A stretch of DNA of 64,000 bases from Thermoanaerobacter ethanolicus JW 200 (GCF_003722315.1 NZ_CP033580.1:1053001-1117000), one strand, 5' to 3'. Positions 1 through 9,200 are shown, counted from the first letter of the stretch. Made by a program: numbers and translations. Notes: generated by a model from the letters alone, not told the origin.

Positions 1-1
1 G

Positions 2-262
2 TTAAATTTAATAGTTGACAATGGCGGAAAAGTGCTAGATGTAATTGTAGAGCATCCCTTCTATGGGGAGATAAAAGGGCTTTTAATGCTTTCTTCAAGG
101 TATGATGTAAGTAAATTCATGGAGTTTGTAAAAGAAGGAAAAGCGACCCTTTTGTCTTCTCTGACGGATGGAGTGCATCTTCACACTGTTGAAGGGGAAA
201 ATAAAGAGGTACTAGATAGAATACAAAAGGTCTTAAAGGAAAAAGGCTTTTTAATAGAATAA
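2..262 (+). CDS. niaR: NiaR-type niacin-responsive repressor, C-terminal 3H domain (5' end outside window)
   Basis: Only the last 86 codons are present; the reading frame is open to the left edge, so an internal GTG at 32 is not the start. The visible part matches the 3H regulatory domain: VEHPFYGE, LSSRYDVSKF and LTDGVHLHT contain the three conserved histidines that bind metal and the niacin ligand in this family. The N-terminal HTH_11 DNA-binding domain would lie upstream of the window. NiaR represses NAD-precursor genes when nicotinate is available. The next gene is a niacin-type ECF transporter subunit with a dyad over its promoter, which fits a regulator-target pair. The family call is firm; ligand and target are inferred. 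Confidence 0.85.
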   Translation, partial: LNLIVDNGGKVLDVIVEHPFYGEIKGLLMLSSRYDVSKFMEFVKEGKATLLSSLTDGVHLHTVEGENKEVLDRIQKVLKEKGFLIE

Positions 263-268
263 GGACTT

Positions 269-306
269 AACCACTTTAAAAATTTTTAAAAAGTGGTTAT
301 TTTATT
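269..306 (+). terminator. Rho-independent terminator of niaR
   Basis: Inverted repeat TAACCACTTT (269-278) with AAAGTGGTTA (291-300), followed by TTTTATT. It separates niaR from the transporter gene. Confidence 0.85.
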
Positions 307-307
307 A

Positions 308-337
308 TTGACATGTGTATATACATCTGTGTATACT
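308..337 (+). promoter_or_regulatory. Promoter with overlapping operator dyad, candidate NiaR site
   Basis: TTGACA (308-313) and TATACT (332-337) are 18 bp apart. A perfect dyad, TATACA-TCTG-TGTATA (320-335), covers the spacer and most of the -10 box, as expected for a repressor site. NiaR is the obvious candidate because its gene ends 46 bp upstream and the promoter serves a niacin-type transporter. Dyad and promoter are seen; the regulator is inferred. Confidence 0.65.
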
Positions 338-371
338 ATAATTGTGAAAAGTAAAAAATGGGGGTTTTAAC

Positions 372-872
372 GTGAAGACAAGAGAAATTACTATTGGAGG
401 GCTTTTAGCAGCACTATCCCTTATTATACCTTTGGCTTTTGGAGGAGTTTTAGGGATAGTTATTCCGCCTTTCTCAGCCACACTGGCATCCCATGTACCT
501 GTAATGCTGGCAATGCTTATAAGTCCTGCAACAGCGGTATTTGTGGGTGTTGTATCTGCGATAGGATTTTTAATAAAATTGGGACCTATAATAGCAGCAA
601 GAGCAGCGGTTCACGCAGTGTTTGGTTATGTTGGAGCTAAAATGATACAAAGAGGATATTCTTTTCCCGTGGCGTTAGCTGTTACACTTCCAATACATGC
701 TGTTTTAGAAGCAATTGTGGTGATGCCTTTTGGATTTGATTTTTACAAGGCTTTTGTGGTTGTAGGAGTAGGGACAATGATTCACCACACAATAGATTCT
801 GCAATTGCATTGGCACTATTTTACGTATTAAATCCTATTTTGAAGTTTAAAGCTGTGGACATAAAAAATTAA
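372..872 (+). CDS. niaX: ECF transporter substrate-binding (S) component, probably for niacin
   Basis: A 166-residue integral membrane protein with about five or six hydrophobic segments. The N-terminal region resembles ECF S components (MKTREITIGGLLAALS, then conserved small residues in helix 1), which dock on a shared EcfT/EcfA module; no energizing subunits occur in the window. GTG start at 372 after GGGGTTTT. Specificity for niacin is inferred from adjacency to niaR and from the dyad over its promoter; the sequence alone would only support a vitamin-type S component. It is followed by a long terminator-flanked structured element rather than another gene. Confidence 0.75.
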   Translation: MKTREITIGGLLAALSLIIPLAFGGVLGIVIPPFSATLASHVPVMLAMLISPATAVFVGVVSAIGFLIKLGPIIAARAAVHAVFGYVGAKMIQRGYSFPVALAVTLPIHAVLEAIVVMPFGFDFYKAFVVVGVGTMIHHTIDSAIALALFYVLNPILKFKAVDIKN

Positions 873-886
873 CCTTTTAAAAAGGA

Positions 887-1201
887 AACGTCTCATTTTG
901 AGATGTTCTCAGTCTGTAGACAAACTCTTTATGATGTATTGGCATTTTGCATAAGTGAAGCGACTTGACAGAGCAGCAACTAAACTTAGCGAGACCGACA
1001 GACGAAGGCGGGGCCGAAGCCAAGGAGGGCGGAGGCGGGCACCTGAGACAGGGATGTCGAATGTGCCCGGAACCCCGCCTGAGTCAGAGGTCGAGCTTTA
1101 GTTTAGTCTGTGATGTCACCTGGAGCGAACGATGCAAAATGCCAATAAAAATGGAACTTTGTCTAAGACAGAGAATGCATCATTTTGAGACGTTCTTTTT
1201 T
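887..1201 (+). ncRNA. GC-rich structured element, copy 1 (candidate novel noncoding RNA)
   Basis: Visibly GC-rich against AT-rich surroundings. A perfect 16-bp basal stem is formed by 937-952 and 1132-1147. Inside it are AGGCGGGG...CCCCGCCT (about 1034-1081), GGGCAC...GTGCCC, and ACTAAAC (about 979) with GTTTAGT (about 1101). The outer ends carry terminator-like hairpins: AACGTCTCA/TGAGATGTT (887-907) on the left, and GAATGCATCA...TGAGACGTTC followed by T6 (1173-1201) on the right; left and right arms can also pair with each other. A second copy lies inverted at 63604-63935 with the core conserved and stem bases changed in a compensating way. An 83-codon ORF over it (965-1216) has no counterpart in copy 2 and is not a gene. 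No known family recognised. Confidence 0.75.
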
Positions 1202-1254
1202 GTGAAAATTGTATGAAGAGAGTGTAAAATATTCTTGAAAAAAACTGCTTTTTA

Positions 1255-1283
1255 TTGCCATAAAGACTGCATAGTGATATAAT
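1255..1283 (+). promoter_or_regulatory. Promoter of secA
   Basis: TTGCCA (1255-1260), 17-bp spacer, TATAAT (1278-1283). It follows the terminator of the structured element and lies 35 bp before the secA start. Confidence 0.6.
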
Positions 1284-1318
1284 ATATAGTTGATTAATAA
1301 CCTTAGAAGGTGATAAAA

Positions 1319-4012
1319 ATGTTGGGCTTAGTTGAAAAAATATTTGGCAGCTACAGTGAAAGAGAAGTTAAGAGATTGGAACCAATTGCCGATAAGGTTT
1401 TGTCATATGAAGATCAAATGGCAAGACTTACGGATGCAGAGCTTAGGGCGAAAACAGATGAATTTAAAAATAGATTGAAAAATGGTGAAACTCTTGATGA
1501 TATACTTCCCGAGGCTTTTGCGGTGGTAAGAGAGGCCGCTTGGAGAACTCTTAAAATGAAACATTTTAGAGTGCAGGTGATAGGCGGCATTGTCCTTCAC
1601 CAAGGACGCATTGCTGAAATGAAAACTGGTGAAGGTAAAACCCTTGTCGCGACATTACCTGCATATCTTAATGCTTTAGAGGGCAAAGGAGTTCACATTG
1701 TAACTGTCAATGATTACTTGGCAAAAAGAGACCGCGATTGGATGGGCAAGATATACGAGTTTTTGGGGCTGAGCGTTGGAGTAATACTTCACGATATGGG
1801 CCCTGAAGAAAGAAAAAAAGCCTATGCTGCTGATATAACCTATGGAACCAACAACGAATTCGGTTTTGATTATTTAAGAGACAACATGGTTATATACAAA
1901 GAAGACATGGTGCAAAGAGAACTTAATTATGCTATAGTAGACGAGGTAGATAGCATACTGATAGACGAGGCAAGGACTCCTCTTATCATATCTGGCATAG
2001 GCGAAAAATCCACAGACATGTATAAGTTAGCCGACAGATTTGTGAGGACTTTGAGAAAAGATGAAGATTATGTAGTTGATGAAAAAGCAAAGGCTGTAAG
2101 TTTGACTGAAAAAGGTGTAGTTAAGGCAGAAAAATTTTTTGGAATTAAAAACCTTGCTGATATTGAAAATATGGAAATTTCTCACCACATTAACCAAGCC
2201 TTAAAGGCCCATGCTATAATGAAAAGAGATATAGACTATGTGGTAAAAGATGGTCAAGTCATCATAGTGGACGAATTTACAGGAAGGCTTATGTTTGGGA
2301 GAAGGTACAGTGAAGGCCTCCATCAGGCTATTGAGGCAAAGGAAGGGGTTAAGGTAGAAAGAGAAAGCAAAACTTTAGCCACCATAACATTCCAGAATTA
2401 CTTTAGAATGTATAAAAAATTAGCTGGTATGACAGGTACAGCTCAAACAGAAGAGCAAGAATTTAGGGCTATTTATGGATTAGATGTTGTAGTAATACCG
2501 ACTAATAAGCCGATGATAAGAATAGACCATCCTGATGTGATATACAAAACAGAAGAAGCCAAGTTTAAAGCTGTTGTTGAGGACATTGTAGAACATCATA
2601 AAAAAGGTCAGCCTGTTCTAGTTGGTACAATTTCTATTGAAAAATCTGAAAAATTAAGCGCCATGTTAAAGAAAAGAGGGATACCTCATCAAGTATTAAA
2701 TGCAAAGTACCATGAAAAAGAAGCAGAGATAATAGCACAGGCAGGAAGAAAAGGAGCAGTTACAATTGCTACAAACATGGCAGGCCGTGGTACTGATATC
2801 CTTTTAGGAGGTAATCCTGAATTTATAGCTAAGAAAAAGATGCTTGAGGAGGGCTACTCAAAAGAAATTATTAACGAAGCTGCAGGATATGGCCCTGTTT
2901 CAGGCGAGGAAGTTAAAAAAGCCCGCGAGAGATATTTTGAGCTTCTTGAAGAGGCGAAAAAAGAGACTGAAAAAGAACACGATGAGGTTGTAAAGCTGGG
3001 TGGGCTTTACATTATAGGTACTGAAAGGCACGAAGCTAGGAGAATAGACAATCAGTTGAGAGGACGTGCAGGCCGTCAAGGTGACCCAGGAGAATCAAGA
3101 TTTTATATATCTTTAGAAGACGACCTTATGAGACTTTTTGGCTCAGAAAGAGTAAAGAACATGATGGACAGTCTGGGAATTGATGATGACCAGCCCATAG
3201 AGCATAAGATTTTGACAAAACAAATAGAGCAGGCCCAGAAAAAGGTAGAGGGTATAAACTTTGACACTAGAAAACACGTTTTGCAGTATGACGATGTAAT
3301 GAACAAACAAAGAGAGATAATATATGCCCAAAGGAGAAAGGTACTTGAAGGTGAAAACTTAAAAGAGTCTATTCTTGAGATGGTAAAAAGTATAATAGAG
3401 AGAAATGTTGAGATATATACTGCAGGAAGTAAGTATCCTGAGGAATGGGATATAAAAGGGCTTTTAGACCATCTTTACGACATGTTCCTTGAAAAAGACA
3501 GCGTGATTATTGATGTTGATATAGATAGGCTTGACAAAGAGGTTTTGGCTGACATAATATATGAAGAGGCAGCAAGACAGTATGAGAAAAAAGAGGCAGA
3601 AATTGGTCCAGAACAAATGAGGGAAATCGAAAGAATAGTTCTTTTAAGAGTTGTAGATACTAAGTGGATGGACCACATAGACGAAATGGACCAATTGCGT
3701 CAAGGCATAGGCTTAAGAGCTTATGGACAAGTGGACCCTCTTATTGAGTACAAAAAAATAGCTTTTGATATGTTTGAAGACTTGATACAAAGCATACAAG
3801 AGGATACTGTTAAATTCTTGTATCACATTCAAATTAATAAAGACAATATGATTCAAAGAGAACAGGTGGCGAAACCTATTTCCACTAATGTAGACGCAGA
3901 AGAGAAAAAACAGCCAGTTGTTAAAGGCAAAAAAGTTGGCAGAAATGACCCATGTCCTTGTGGCAGTGGTAAAAAATATAAAAAATGTTGTGGTGCCAAT
4001 ATAAAATACTAA
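1319..4012 (+). CDS. secA: Preprotein translocase ATPase SecA
   Basis: Motor of the Sec protein export pathway; binds SecYEG and pushes preproteins across the membrane with ATP. About 897 residues, full length for the family. Visible landmarks: Walker A GEGKT near residue 104-108, [13 protein letters not shown] (DEAD-type box and following region), the preprotein cross-linking region after it, EFTGR, the second nucleotide-binding fold around NMAGRGTDI, the arginine-finger region [15 protein letters not shown], and the C-terminal zinc tail [13 protein letters not shown]. The ATG at 1319 is chosen over GTG 1310 because AGAAGG (1305-1310) overlaps the latter and sits 8 bp before the ATG. prfB follows after 19 bp, the usual secA-prfB pairing in Firmicutes. 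Confidence 0.97.
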   Translation: MLGLVEKIFGSYSEREVKRLEPIADKVLSYEDQMARLTDAELRAKTDEFKNRLKNGETLDDILPEAFAVVREAAWRTLKMKHFRVQVIGGIVLHQGRIAEMKTGEGKTLVATLPAYLNALEGKGVHIVTVNDYLAKRDRDWMGKIYEFLGLSVGVILHDMGPEERKKAYAADITYGTNNEFGFDYLRDNMVIYKEDMVQRELNYAIVDEVDSILIDEARTPLIISGIGEKSTDMYKLADRFVRTLRKDEDYVVDEKAKAVSLTEKGVVKAEKFFGIKNLADIENMEISHHINQALKAHAIMKRDIDYVVKDGQVIIVDEFTGRLMFGRRYSEGLHQAIEAKEGVKVERESKTLATITFQNYFRMYKKLAGMTGTAQTEEQEFRAIYGLDVVVIPTNKPMIRIDHPDVIYKTEEAKFKAVVEDIVEHHKKGQPVLVGTISIEKSEKLSAMLKKRGIPHQVLNAKYHEKEAEIIAQAGRKGAVTIATNMAGRGTDILLGGNPEFIAKKKMLEEGYSKEIINEAAGYGPVSGEEVKKARERYFELLEEAKKETEKEHDEVVKLGGLYIIGTERHEARRIDNQLRGRAGRQGDPGESRFYISLEDDLMRLFGSERVKNMMDSLGIDDDQPIEHKILTKQIEQAQKKVEGINFDTRKHVLQYDDVMNKQREIIYAQRRKVLEGENLKESILEMVKSIIERNVEIYTAGSKYPEEWDIKGLLDHLYDMFLEKDSVIIDVDIDRLDKEVLADIIYEEAARQYEKKEAEIGPEQMREIERIVLLRVVDTKWMDHIDEMDQLRQGIGLRAYGQVDPLIEYKKIAFDMFEDLIQSIQEDTVKFLYHIQINKDNMIQREQVAKPISTNVDAEEKKQPVVKGKKVGRNDPCPCGSGKKYKKCCGANIKY

Positions 4013-4031
4013 AAAGGAGAGATGCGGTTTG

Positions 4032-5136
4032 TTGCAAGACTACAAAGCAGAAGTTTCAAACATGATTGAAGAAATAAAAGAAATGGGGGTTTCTCTTTGA
4101 CATAGAAAGTGTCAAAAGAGAAATAGAAGAAATAGACAAAAAGATGTCTGATCCTGCTTTTTGGAGCGATATAAAAAAGTCACAGGAATTAGCTAAAAAA
4201 CAAAAAGCCTTAAAAGAACTTTTAGAAGAGTACAATTCTCTTGTGTCAAAATGGGAAGACTTAAATACACTTATTGAATTGGGTTTAGATGAAGGGGATG
4301 AGTCGATAACTGATGAAGTAGACAAGGAATACAAAGAGCTCAAGAAAAAGTTAGAGGATTTAAAGATAAAAACCCTATTAAATGGCCCCTATGATAAAAA
4401 CAATGCCATACTTTCTATTCATGCAGGCTCAGGTGGTACAGAGGCTCAAGACTGGGCGGAGATGTTACTTCGCATGTATACAAGATGGGCTAATGACAAA
4501 GGTTTTGAAGTAGAAACCCTTGACTATTTGCAAGGAGAAGAAGCAGGAATAAAAAGTGTCACTCTTATGATAAAAGGGCCTTTTGCCTATGGATATCTTA
4601 AATCAGAGGCGGGTGTTCACCGCCTTGTGAGGATATCTCCTTTTGATGCGGCAGGTAGAAGGCATACTTCATTTGCACTTGTGGAAGTACTTCCTGAATT
4701 AGAAAATGATATTGAAGTGGAAATAAGGCCTGAGGATTTAAAAATTGACACTTATAGGGCTTCGGGTGCGGGAGGACAGTATGTAAATAAGACGGAGTCT
4801 GCTGTAAGGATTACTCACCTTCCAACAGGCATAGTGGTTTCATGTCAAAGTGAAAGGTCTCAGATTCAAAACAGAGAAACTGCCATGAAAATGCTTAAAG
4901 CTAAACTTTTGGACCTCATGATGAAAGAGAAGAAAGAAAAAATCGAAGACTTAAAAGGAGAGCATAGAGAGGCAGCATGGGGCAACCAAATAAGGTCTTA
5001 TGTCTTCCAGCCTTATACCCTTGTTAAAGACCACAGGACAAATTATGAAGTGGGAAATGTTCAGGCAGTGATGGATGGGGAAATAGATGGATTTATAAAC
5101 GCTTATCTAAAGCAAAAATCACAAGGGATATCTTAA
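4032..5136 (+). CDS. prfB: Peptide chain release factor 2, with programmed +1 frameshift
   Basis: Reads UGA and UAA stop codons and triggers peptide release. Translation starts at TTG 4032 (AGGAGAG at 4015-4021), runs 22 codons to CTT (4095-4097) and meets an in-frame TGA (4098-4100) followed by C. The slippery CTT-TGA-C, with the SD-like GGGGG just upstream (4085-4089), is the classical autoregulatory site: ribosomes slip +1 and continue at GAC 4099, giving about 367 residues. The second reading frame contains SPF (about residue 202-204; the RF2 codon-recognition motif) and GGQ (about 247-249; catalysis). Without the frameshift the ORF appears to start at ATG 4144 and loses its N-terminus. 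Forms a secA-prfB unit. Confidence 0.95.
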
Positions 5137-5176
5137 AAAGGTATCCCTTTAAATTTATGTGAGAAAGGGGTAAGTT

Positions 5177-7315
5177 ATGGATAGAGTAAAAGAAACATTA
5201 AAAAAAGAATTTAATATTAAAGACTTTCAAGTGGAAAATACAATAAAGCTTATTGATGAAGGAAATACAATTCCTTTTATTGCAAGGTACAGGAAAGAAG
5301 CAACAGGAAGTTTGTCAGATGAGGTTTTAAGAAATTTTTATGACCGACTTACATATTTGAGAAACCTTGAAGAGAAGAAACAGGATACTATAAGGTTAAT
5401 TGATGAACAGGGAAAACTGACAGAGGAGATAAAAGCAAAAATAGAAAATGCTACAACTTTACAAGAGGTGGAGGACATATACAGGCCTTTTAGGCCAAAA
5501 AGAAGGACAAGGGCGACCATTGCGAAAGAAAAAGGCTTGGAACCTCTTGCAAAGGTTATTTCTTCAAATGAGGTAACAGATGGGGATGTAGAGGAATACG
5601 CAAAGCCTTATCTTAATGAAAATGTTCCAACAGTTGAAGAAGCATACCAAGGGGCAATGGATATAATTGCAGAGGATATATCTGATGACGCTGATATAAG
5701 AAAATACATAAGAAGTTTTACGTGGAATAACGGAATTATAGTGACACAAGCGTTAAAACAAGAAAGGTCTCCCTATGAGATGTATTATGACTATAAAGAA
5801 GCTGTAAAGACAATACCGCCTCATAGAATACTGGCGATAAATAGGGCAGAAAGGGAAAAATACATATCTGTAAAAATTGAGATAGATAGTGAAAGGATAA
5901 TAAATAGGCTTATAGAATCAAAAGTAAATAAAGCTTCAATATTTGCAGAGTATTATAAGAAGGCAATTGAAGATTCCTATAAAAGGCTTATTGCTCCTTC
6001 AATAGAGAGGGAAATAAGGAATACTCTTACGGAAAAAGCAGAAGAAAAGGCAATAATAGTTTTTAAAGAAAATCTAAAAAGTCTTTTACTCCAGCCGCCA
6101 ATAAAAGGACACGTTGTTATGGGATTCGACCCAGCGTATAGGACAGGGTGCAAGATTGCCATTGTGGATGAAACGGGAAAACTTTTGGATACTGCAACAA
6201 TCTACCCTACTCCTCCTCAAAATGATTTTGAAAATTCTAAAAAGGTTTTAAAAGAATTAATAGAAAAATACAATGTCACTTTAATCGCTTTGGGAAATGG
6301 AACTGCTTCAAGAGAGAGTGAAATGTTTATAGCAGAGCTTATAAAAGAACTTTCAAGAGAGGTAAAATATGTGATAGTGAATGAAGCAGGGGCATCAGTC
6401 TATTCTGCTTCTCCAATAGGTACAGAGGAATTTCCTGATATAAACGTAAGTTTAAGAGGAGCTATCTCACTGGCGCGAAGGCTTCAAGACCCATTGGCAG
6501 AGCTTGTAAAAATTGATCCAAAGTCCATCGGGGTAGGACAGTATCAACACGATGTAGATCAGAAAAAACTGGGAGATGCTTTAAACGGTGTTGTAGAAGA
6601 TTGTGTAAACAGCGTAGGAGTTGATTTAAACACTGCATCAGTATCTTTATTAAAATACGTTTCAGGAATAAATGCTGCTATCGCCAAGAATATTGTAGAA
6701 TATAGAAATCAAATAGGGAAATTTACAAATAGGGAGCAGCTTAAAAATGTAAAAAGGTTAGGAGAAGCCACTTTTACACAATGTGCCGGTTTTCTAAGGA
6801 TTTTAGATGGAGACAATATCTTTGACTCAACAGCAGTTCACCCAGAGAGGTACGAAACTTTAGAAAAACTTTTGAAAAAATTTGGATATGAGAAAGAAAA
6901 ACTAGATAGAAAAAAGTTAAAAGATTTTGCTAATTCTCTAGAAGAATACGGATTAGAGAGGATTTCAGAGGAATACGATATAGGACTTCCTACTCTTTAT
7001 GATATAGTTTCAGAGCTTAAAAAACCTGGAAGAGATCCCAGAGAGGATTTGCCTAAGCCAATTTTGAGGTCTGATGTAATGACTATAAATGAGCTAAAAC
7101 CAGGCATGGAGCTTATGGGAACAGTTAGAAATGTCACTGATTTTGGCTGCTTTGTAGATATAGGGGTTCATACTGATGGGCTTGTCCACTTTTCTGAGAT
7201 GTCTCAAAACTACATAAAACATCCTCTTGATGTGGTTTCAGTGGGAGACATTGTAAAAGTGAGAGTTTTAAGTGTTGACATTGAGAGAAATAGAATTTCT
7301 CTTTCAATGAAATAA
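5177..7315 (+). CDS. tex: Tex-family RNA-binding protein
   Basis: 712 residues in the family's usual order: N-terminal helical Tex region, a YqgF/RuvC-like fold (GHVVMGFDPAYRTGCKIAIV near residue 310-330, then ALGNGTASRESE), helix-hairpin-helix repeats (YVSGINAAIAKNIVEYR and LKNVKRLGEATFTQ) and a C-terminal S1 RNA-binding domain from about residue 640 (GTVRNVTDFGCFVDIGVHTDGLVHFSE is diagnostic). Tex proteins bind nucleic acids and are linked to transcription and stress tolerance; the exact role varies between bacteria. ATG at 5177 follows GAAAGGGG. It stands 40 bp after prfB with no terminator, so co-transcription is possible. Confidence 0.93.
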   Translation: MDRVKETLKKEFNIKDFQVENTIKLIDEGNTIPFIARYRKEATGSLSDEVLRNFYDRLTYLRNLEEKKQDTIRLIDEQGKLTEEIKAKIENATTLQEVEDIYRPFRPKRRTRATIAKEKGLEPLAKVISSNEVTDGDVEEYAKPYLNENVPTVEEAYQGAMDIIAEDISDDADIRKYIRSFTWNNGIIVTQALKQERSPYEMYYDYKEAVKTIPPHRILAINRAEREKYISVKIEIDSERIINRLIESKVNKASIFAEYYKKAIEDSYKRLIAPSIEREIRNTLTEKAEEKAIIVFKENLKSLLLQPPIKGHVVMGFDPAYRTGCKIAIVDETGKLLDTATIYPTPPQNDFENSKKVLKELIEKYNVTLIALGNGTASRESEMFIAELIKELSREVKYVIVNEAGASVYSASPIGTEEFPDINVSLRGAISLARRLQDPLAELVKIDPKSIGVGQYQHDVDQKKLGDALNGVVEDCVNSVGVDLNTASVSLLKYVSGINAAIAKNIVEYRNQIGKFTNREQLKNVKRLGEATFTQCAGFLRILDGDNIFDSTAVHPERYETLEKLLKKFGYEKEKLDRKKLKDFANSLEEYGLERISEEYDIGLPTLYDIVSELKKPGRDPREDLPKPILRSDVMTINELKPGMELMGTVRNVTDFGCFVDIGVHTDGLVHFSEMSQNYIKHPLDVVSVGDIVKVRVLSVDIERNRISLSMK

Positions 7316-7351
7316 AAAAATTTTTTAATTAGTACCCCCTAAAAAATTATT

Positions 7352-7405
7352 TCTTCCTCCGAAATTATATAGTGAAAATAAGGTAAATCAAACGAAGGAG
7401 GAAGA
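7352..7405 (+). promoter_or_regulatory. Possible SD-sequestering stem before the 7410 gene
   Basis: TCTTCCTCC (7352-7360) is perfectly complementary to GGAGGAAGA (7397-7405), which is the Shine-Dalgarno of the next gene. A transcript starting upstream of 7352 could hide the ribosome site. The AT-rich TATATA at about 7367 could also be a -10 box, in which case the stem is not transcribed. Confidence 0.35.
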
Positions 7406-7409
7406 GAGT

Positions 7410-8081
7410 ATGAAAAAAATATTAGTTTTTGTATTGACGGGGTTATTGATTTTTTCCTCTGTTTTAACCGTTTATGCGAAGCCAGATAAGGCGAAACATG
7501 AGCTAAAAATTAAAACAGAAACTAAACTGGAGGCAAAAGGAGAAACTAAAAATCGGTTAGAAGCCCAAACACAGACGAGATTTGAAGCTAAAGTAAAATT
7601 CAATGAATTTAAAGCAAAAGTATCTGTTAATGGAAAAGAGATTAAATTTGACGTGCCACCAGTTGTAAAAGAAGGAAGGACGTTAATTCCTGTTAGAGCC
7701 GTAATGAATGGGTTAGGTGCAAAAGTAGAGTGGGACCAGGCAACAAACACTATTACAATTACAAAAGGTGATATAACAATTCAGTTTATTTTAGGTGAAA
7801 CAAAAGTTTTAGTAAACGGTAAAGAATATACTTTAGACGTTCCGGCAATGGAAATAAGTAATAGAACATTTGTGCCAGTTAGATTTATATCTGAGATTTT
7901 AGGGGGAAAAGTAAATTACGATAAAGAAACAGGAGATATAGAAATTGAAGAAGAGAATCAAACGGAAATAGAAAATAATTCTGAGGAAAGTACAGTATCT
8001 CAGGATGTGTACGCAAATACAAATGAGACAGTCACAAACAGTGTATACGGCACCGATGAAGAAGTAGAGGGAAATGATTAA
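7410..8081 (+). CDS. Exported copper-amine-oxidase N-terminal-domain-like protein
   Basis: 223 residues. A signal peptide is clear (MKKILVFVLTGLLIFSSVLTVYA, cleavage after about residue 23). Residues 25-65 are a lysine/glutamate/threonine-rich linker with repeated KTETKLEAK-like stretches. About residues 66-180 hold two copies of the stalk domain of the Cu_amine_oxidN1 family, recognised by VNGKEIKFDVPPVVKEGRTLIPVRAV and VNGKEYTLDVPAMEISNRTFVPVRFIS (KINLGG-like fold). The C-terminal 40 residues are acidic and low complexity. Despite the family name there is no oxidase domain; such domains are common on the surface of thermophilic Firmicutes and are thought to mediate wall or ligand attachment. 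Exact role unknown. Strong SD GGAGGAAG. Confidence 0.8.
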   Translation: MKKILVFVLTGLLIFSSVLTVYAKPDKAKHELKIKTETKLEAKGETKNRLEAQTQTRFEAKVKFNEFKAKVSVNGKEIKFDVPPVVKEGRTLIPVRAVMNGLGAKVEWDQATNTITITKGDITIQFILGETKVLVNGKEYTLDVPAMEISNRTFVPVRFISEILGGKVNYDKETGDIEIEEENQTEIENNSEESTVSQDVYANTNETVTNSVYGTDEEVEGND

Positions 8082-8107
8082 AAAATACATAGGCAATTGG
8101 ATGTTGC

Positions 8108-8135
8108 AAAACCGGCAGTAAAATGCCGGTTTTTT
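8108..8135 (+). terminator. Rho-independent terminator
   Basis: AAACCGGCA (8109-8117) with TGCCGGTTTTTT (8124-8135). Ends the 7410 gene. Confidence 0.9.
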
Positions 8136-8153
8136 GTATAGACAGTGCTTTTA

Positions 8154-8182
8154 TTGACATGGCTTTGAATGAATCCTATAAT
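8154..8182 (+). promoter_or_regulatory. Sigma-A-type promoter
   Basis: Perfect TTGACA (8154-8159), 17-bp spacer, perfect TATAAT (8177-8182); serves the two-gene unit starting at 8225. Confidence 0.8.
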
Positions 8183-8224
8183 AAAATTACAAACATAGGA
8201 CCGTAATAAAACGGGGGGAGAAAA

Positions 8225-8500
8225 ATGCCAAAAGCCAAATGGGTTGGAGGTAATAAAGGTAAAGTCGGATTTATCTTTAGTGTTTTTGGCCCGGGCTCTC
8301 AAAATGCTATTAAAAGGTCTATTAAAAAAATTATTATGTATGGCATAGGGACAGGGCTTATGTTAGGAGCAGGGAAAAAGTATGGAAAACGCTTGTTACC
8401 TTTTGTACGTGGAAAGGGAAGAAAATATTTGAATTATGCTGGTAGGGATGTTTCGCAACTTTACGATTATTTTGTAAAAAGAAAAAAGAGAAATGGATAA
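8225..8500 (+). CDS. Small basic protein of unknown function
   Basis: 91 residues, strongly basic, with one weak hydrophobic stretch (KKIIMYGIGTGLMLGAG, about residue 36-52) and a lysine/arginine-rich tail KRKKRNG. I do not recognise a family. It is a credible gene: perfect promoter at 8154-8182, SD GGGGGG four bases before the ATG, and its end overlaps the translation-initiation region of the downstream membrane protein. A peripheral membrane or nucleic-acid-binding role would suit the composition but is a guess. Confidence 0.6.
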   Translation: MPKAKWVGGNKGKVGFIFSVFGPGSQNAIKRSIKKIIMYGIGTGLMLGAGKKYGKRLLPFVRGKGRKYLNYAGRDVSQLYDYFVKRKKRNG

Positions 8501-8519
8501 AAAATTGAGGTGTAAATGG

Positions 8520-9200
8520 ATGAAAATGCACAAAACTTATGTAATAAATTTATTTTTAGTAGTCATTTTTGCCATTACCCTAGTGGTTATTATGGCAACT
8601 TTTGGAAGGAATTTTGTTTTGTTAATTGACAACCCTTATAAATTTAGGCAGTGGATACACAGCTTTGGTAAGTTTAGTGTTATTGTATTTATAGGAGTTC
8701 AAATACTTCAAGTAGTTATATTTGCCATACCGGGAGAAGTAGTGCAAATTGCAGGGGGATACCTTTTTGGGACTTTTTTAGGCACTTTATATTCTGTCAT
8801 GGGTATTACTATAGGTTCTCTTATTTGCTTTTTGATAGCGAGAGTTTTAGGTTATAATTTTGTGAGAAGTATTGTTTCAGAGGAAAATTTGAAAAAATTT
8901 GATTATATTATAAACAATCCTAAAGGAGAAACTATTCTTTTTTTGTTGTTTTTTATACCTGGAATGCCTAAAGATGCCCTTTCCTACATTGCAGGAATTA
9001 CACCGGTTAAGTTTTACAATTTTTTCATCATTACTCTTTTTGCGAGACTTCCAGGCATATTTTTTTCAGCCTATATAGGGGCAAATTTGGGAAATAAAAA
9101 TTACTTTATGGCAGGAATCGTTGCAATTATCGCAGTATTATTGTTTTTAATAGGAGTTTATAAAAAAGATGTCATAATGGAAAAATTAAAAAAACTTTAA
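8520..9200 (+). CDS. TVP38/TMEM64 (DedA-like, VTT domain) membrane protein
   Basis: About 226 residues with five or six membrane segments. The central region carries the VTT-domain signature: FAIPGEVVQIAGGYLFGTF, then GSLICFLIARVLG, and FIPGMPKDALSYIAGI with the conserved proline-rich re-entrant turn. Members are proposed lipid scramblases or undecaprenyl-phosphate/lipid translocases; substrate cannot be told from sequence. The ATG at 8520 is preferred to ATG 8493 because GAGGTG (8507-8512) lies 7 bp before it; with the longer start the gene would overlap the previous one by 8 bp. Confidence 0.85.
   Translation: MKMHKTYVINLFLVVIFAITLVVIMATFGRNFVLLIDNPYKFRQWIHSFGKFSVIVFIGVQILQVVIFAIPGEVVQIAGGYLFGTFLGTLYSVMGITIGSLICFLIARVLGYNFVRSIVSEENLKKFDYIINNPKGETILFLLFFIPGMPKDALSYIAGITPVKFYNFFIITLFARLPGIFFSAYIGANLGNKNYFMAGIVAIIAVLLFLIGVYKKDVIMEKLKKL

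Noticed and set aside
965..1216. 83-codon ORF over structured element copy 1
   Set aside because: No SD, GC-rich and cysteine/arginine-rich low-quality protein, and the homologous copy at 63604-63935 does not preserve the frame; conservation is of base pairing, not codons.
1310..1318. GTG 1310 as secA start
   Set aside because: It lies at the end of the SD AGAAGG; ATG 1319 has proper spacing.
8036..8110. ORF 7899-8096 on the minus strand as a membrane protein
   Set aside because: Antisense to the acidic tail of the 7410 protein; hydrophobicity arises from reverse reading of Glu/Asn codons.
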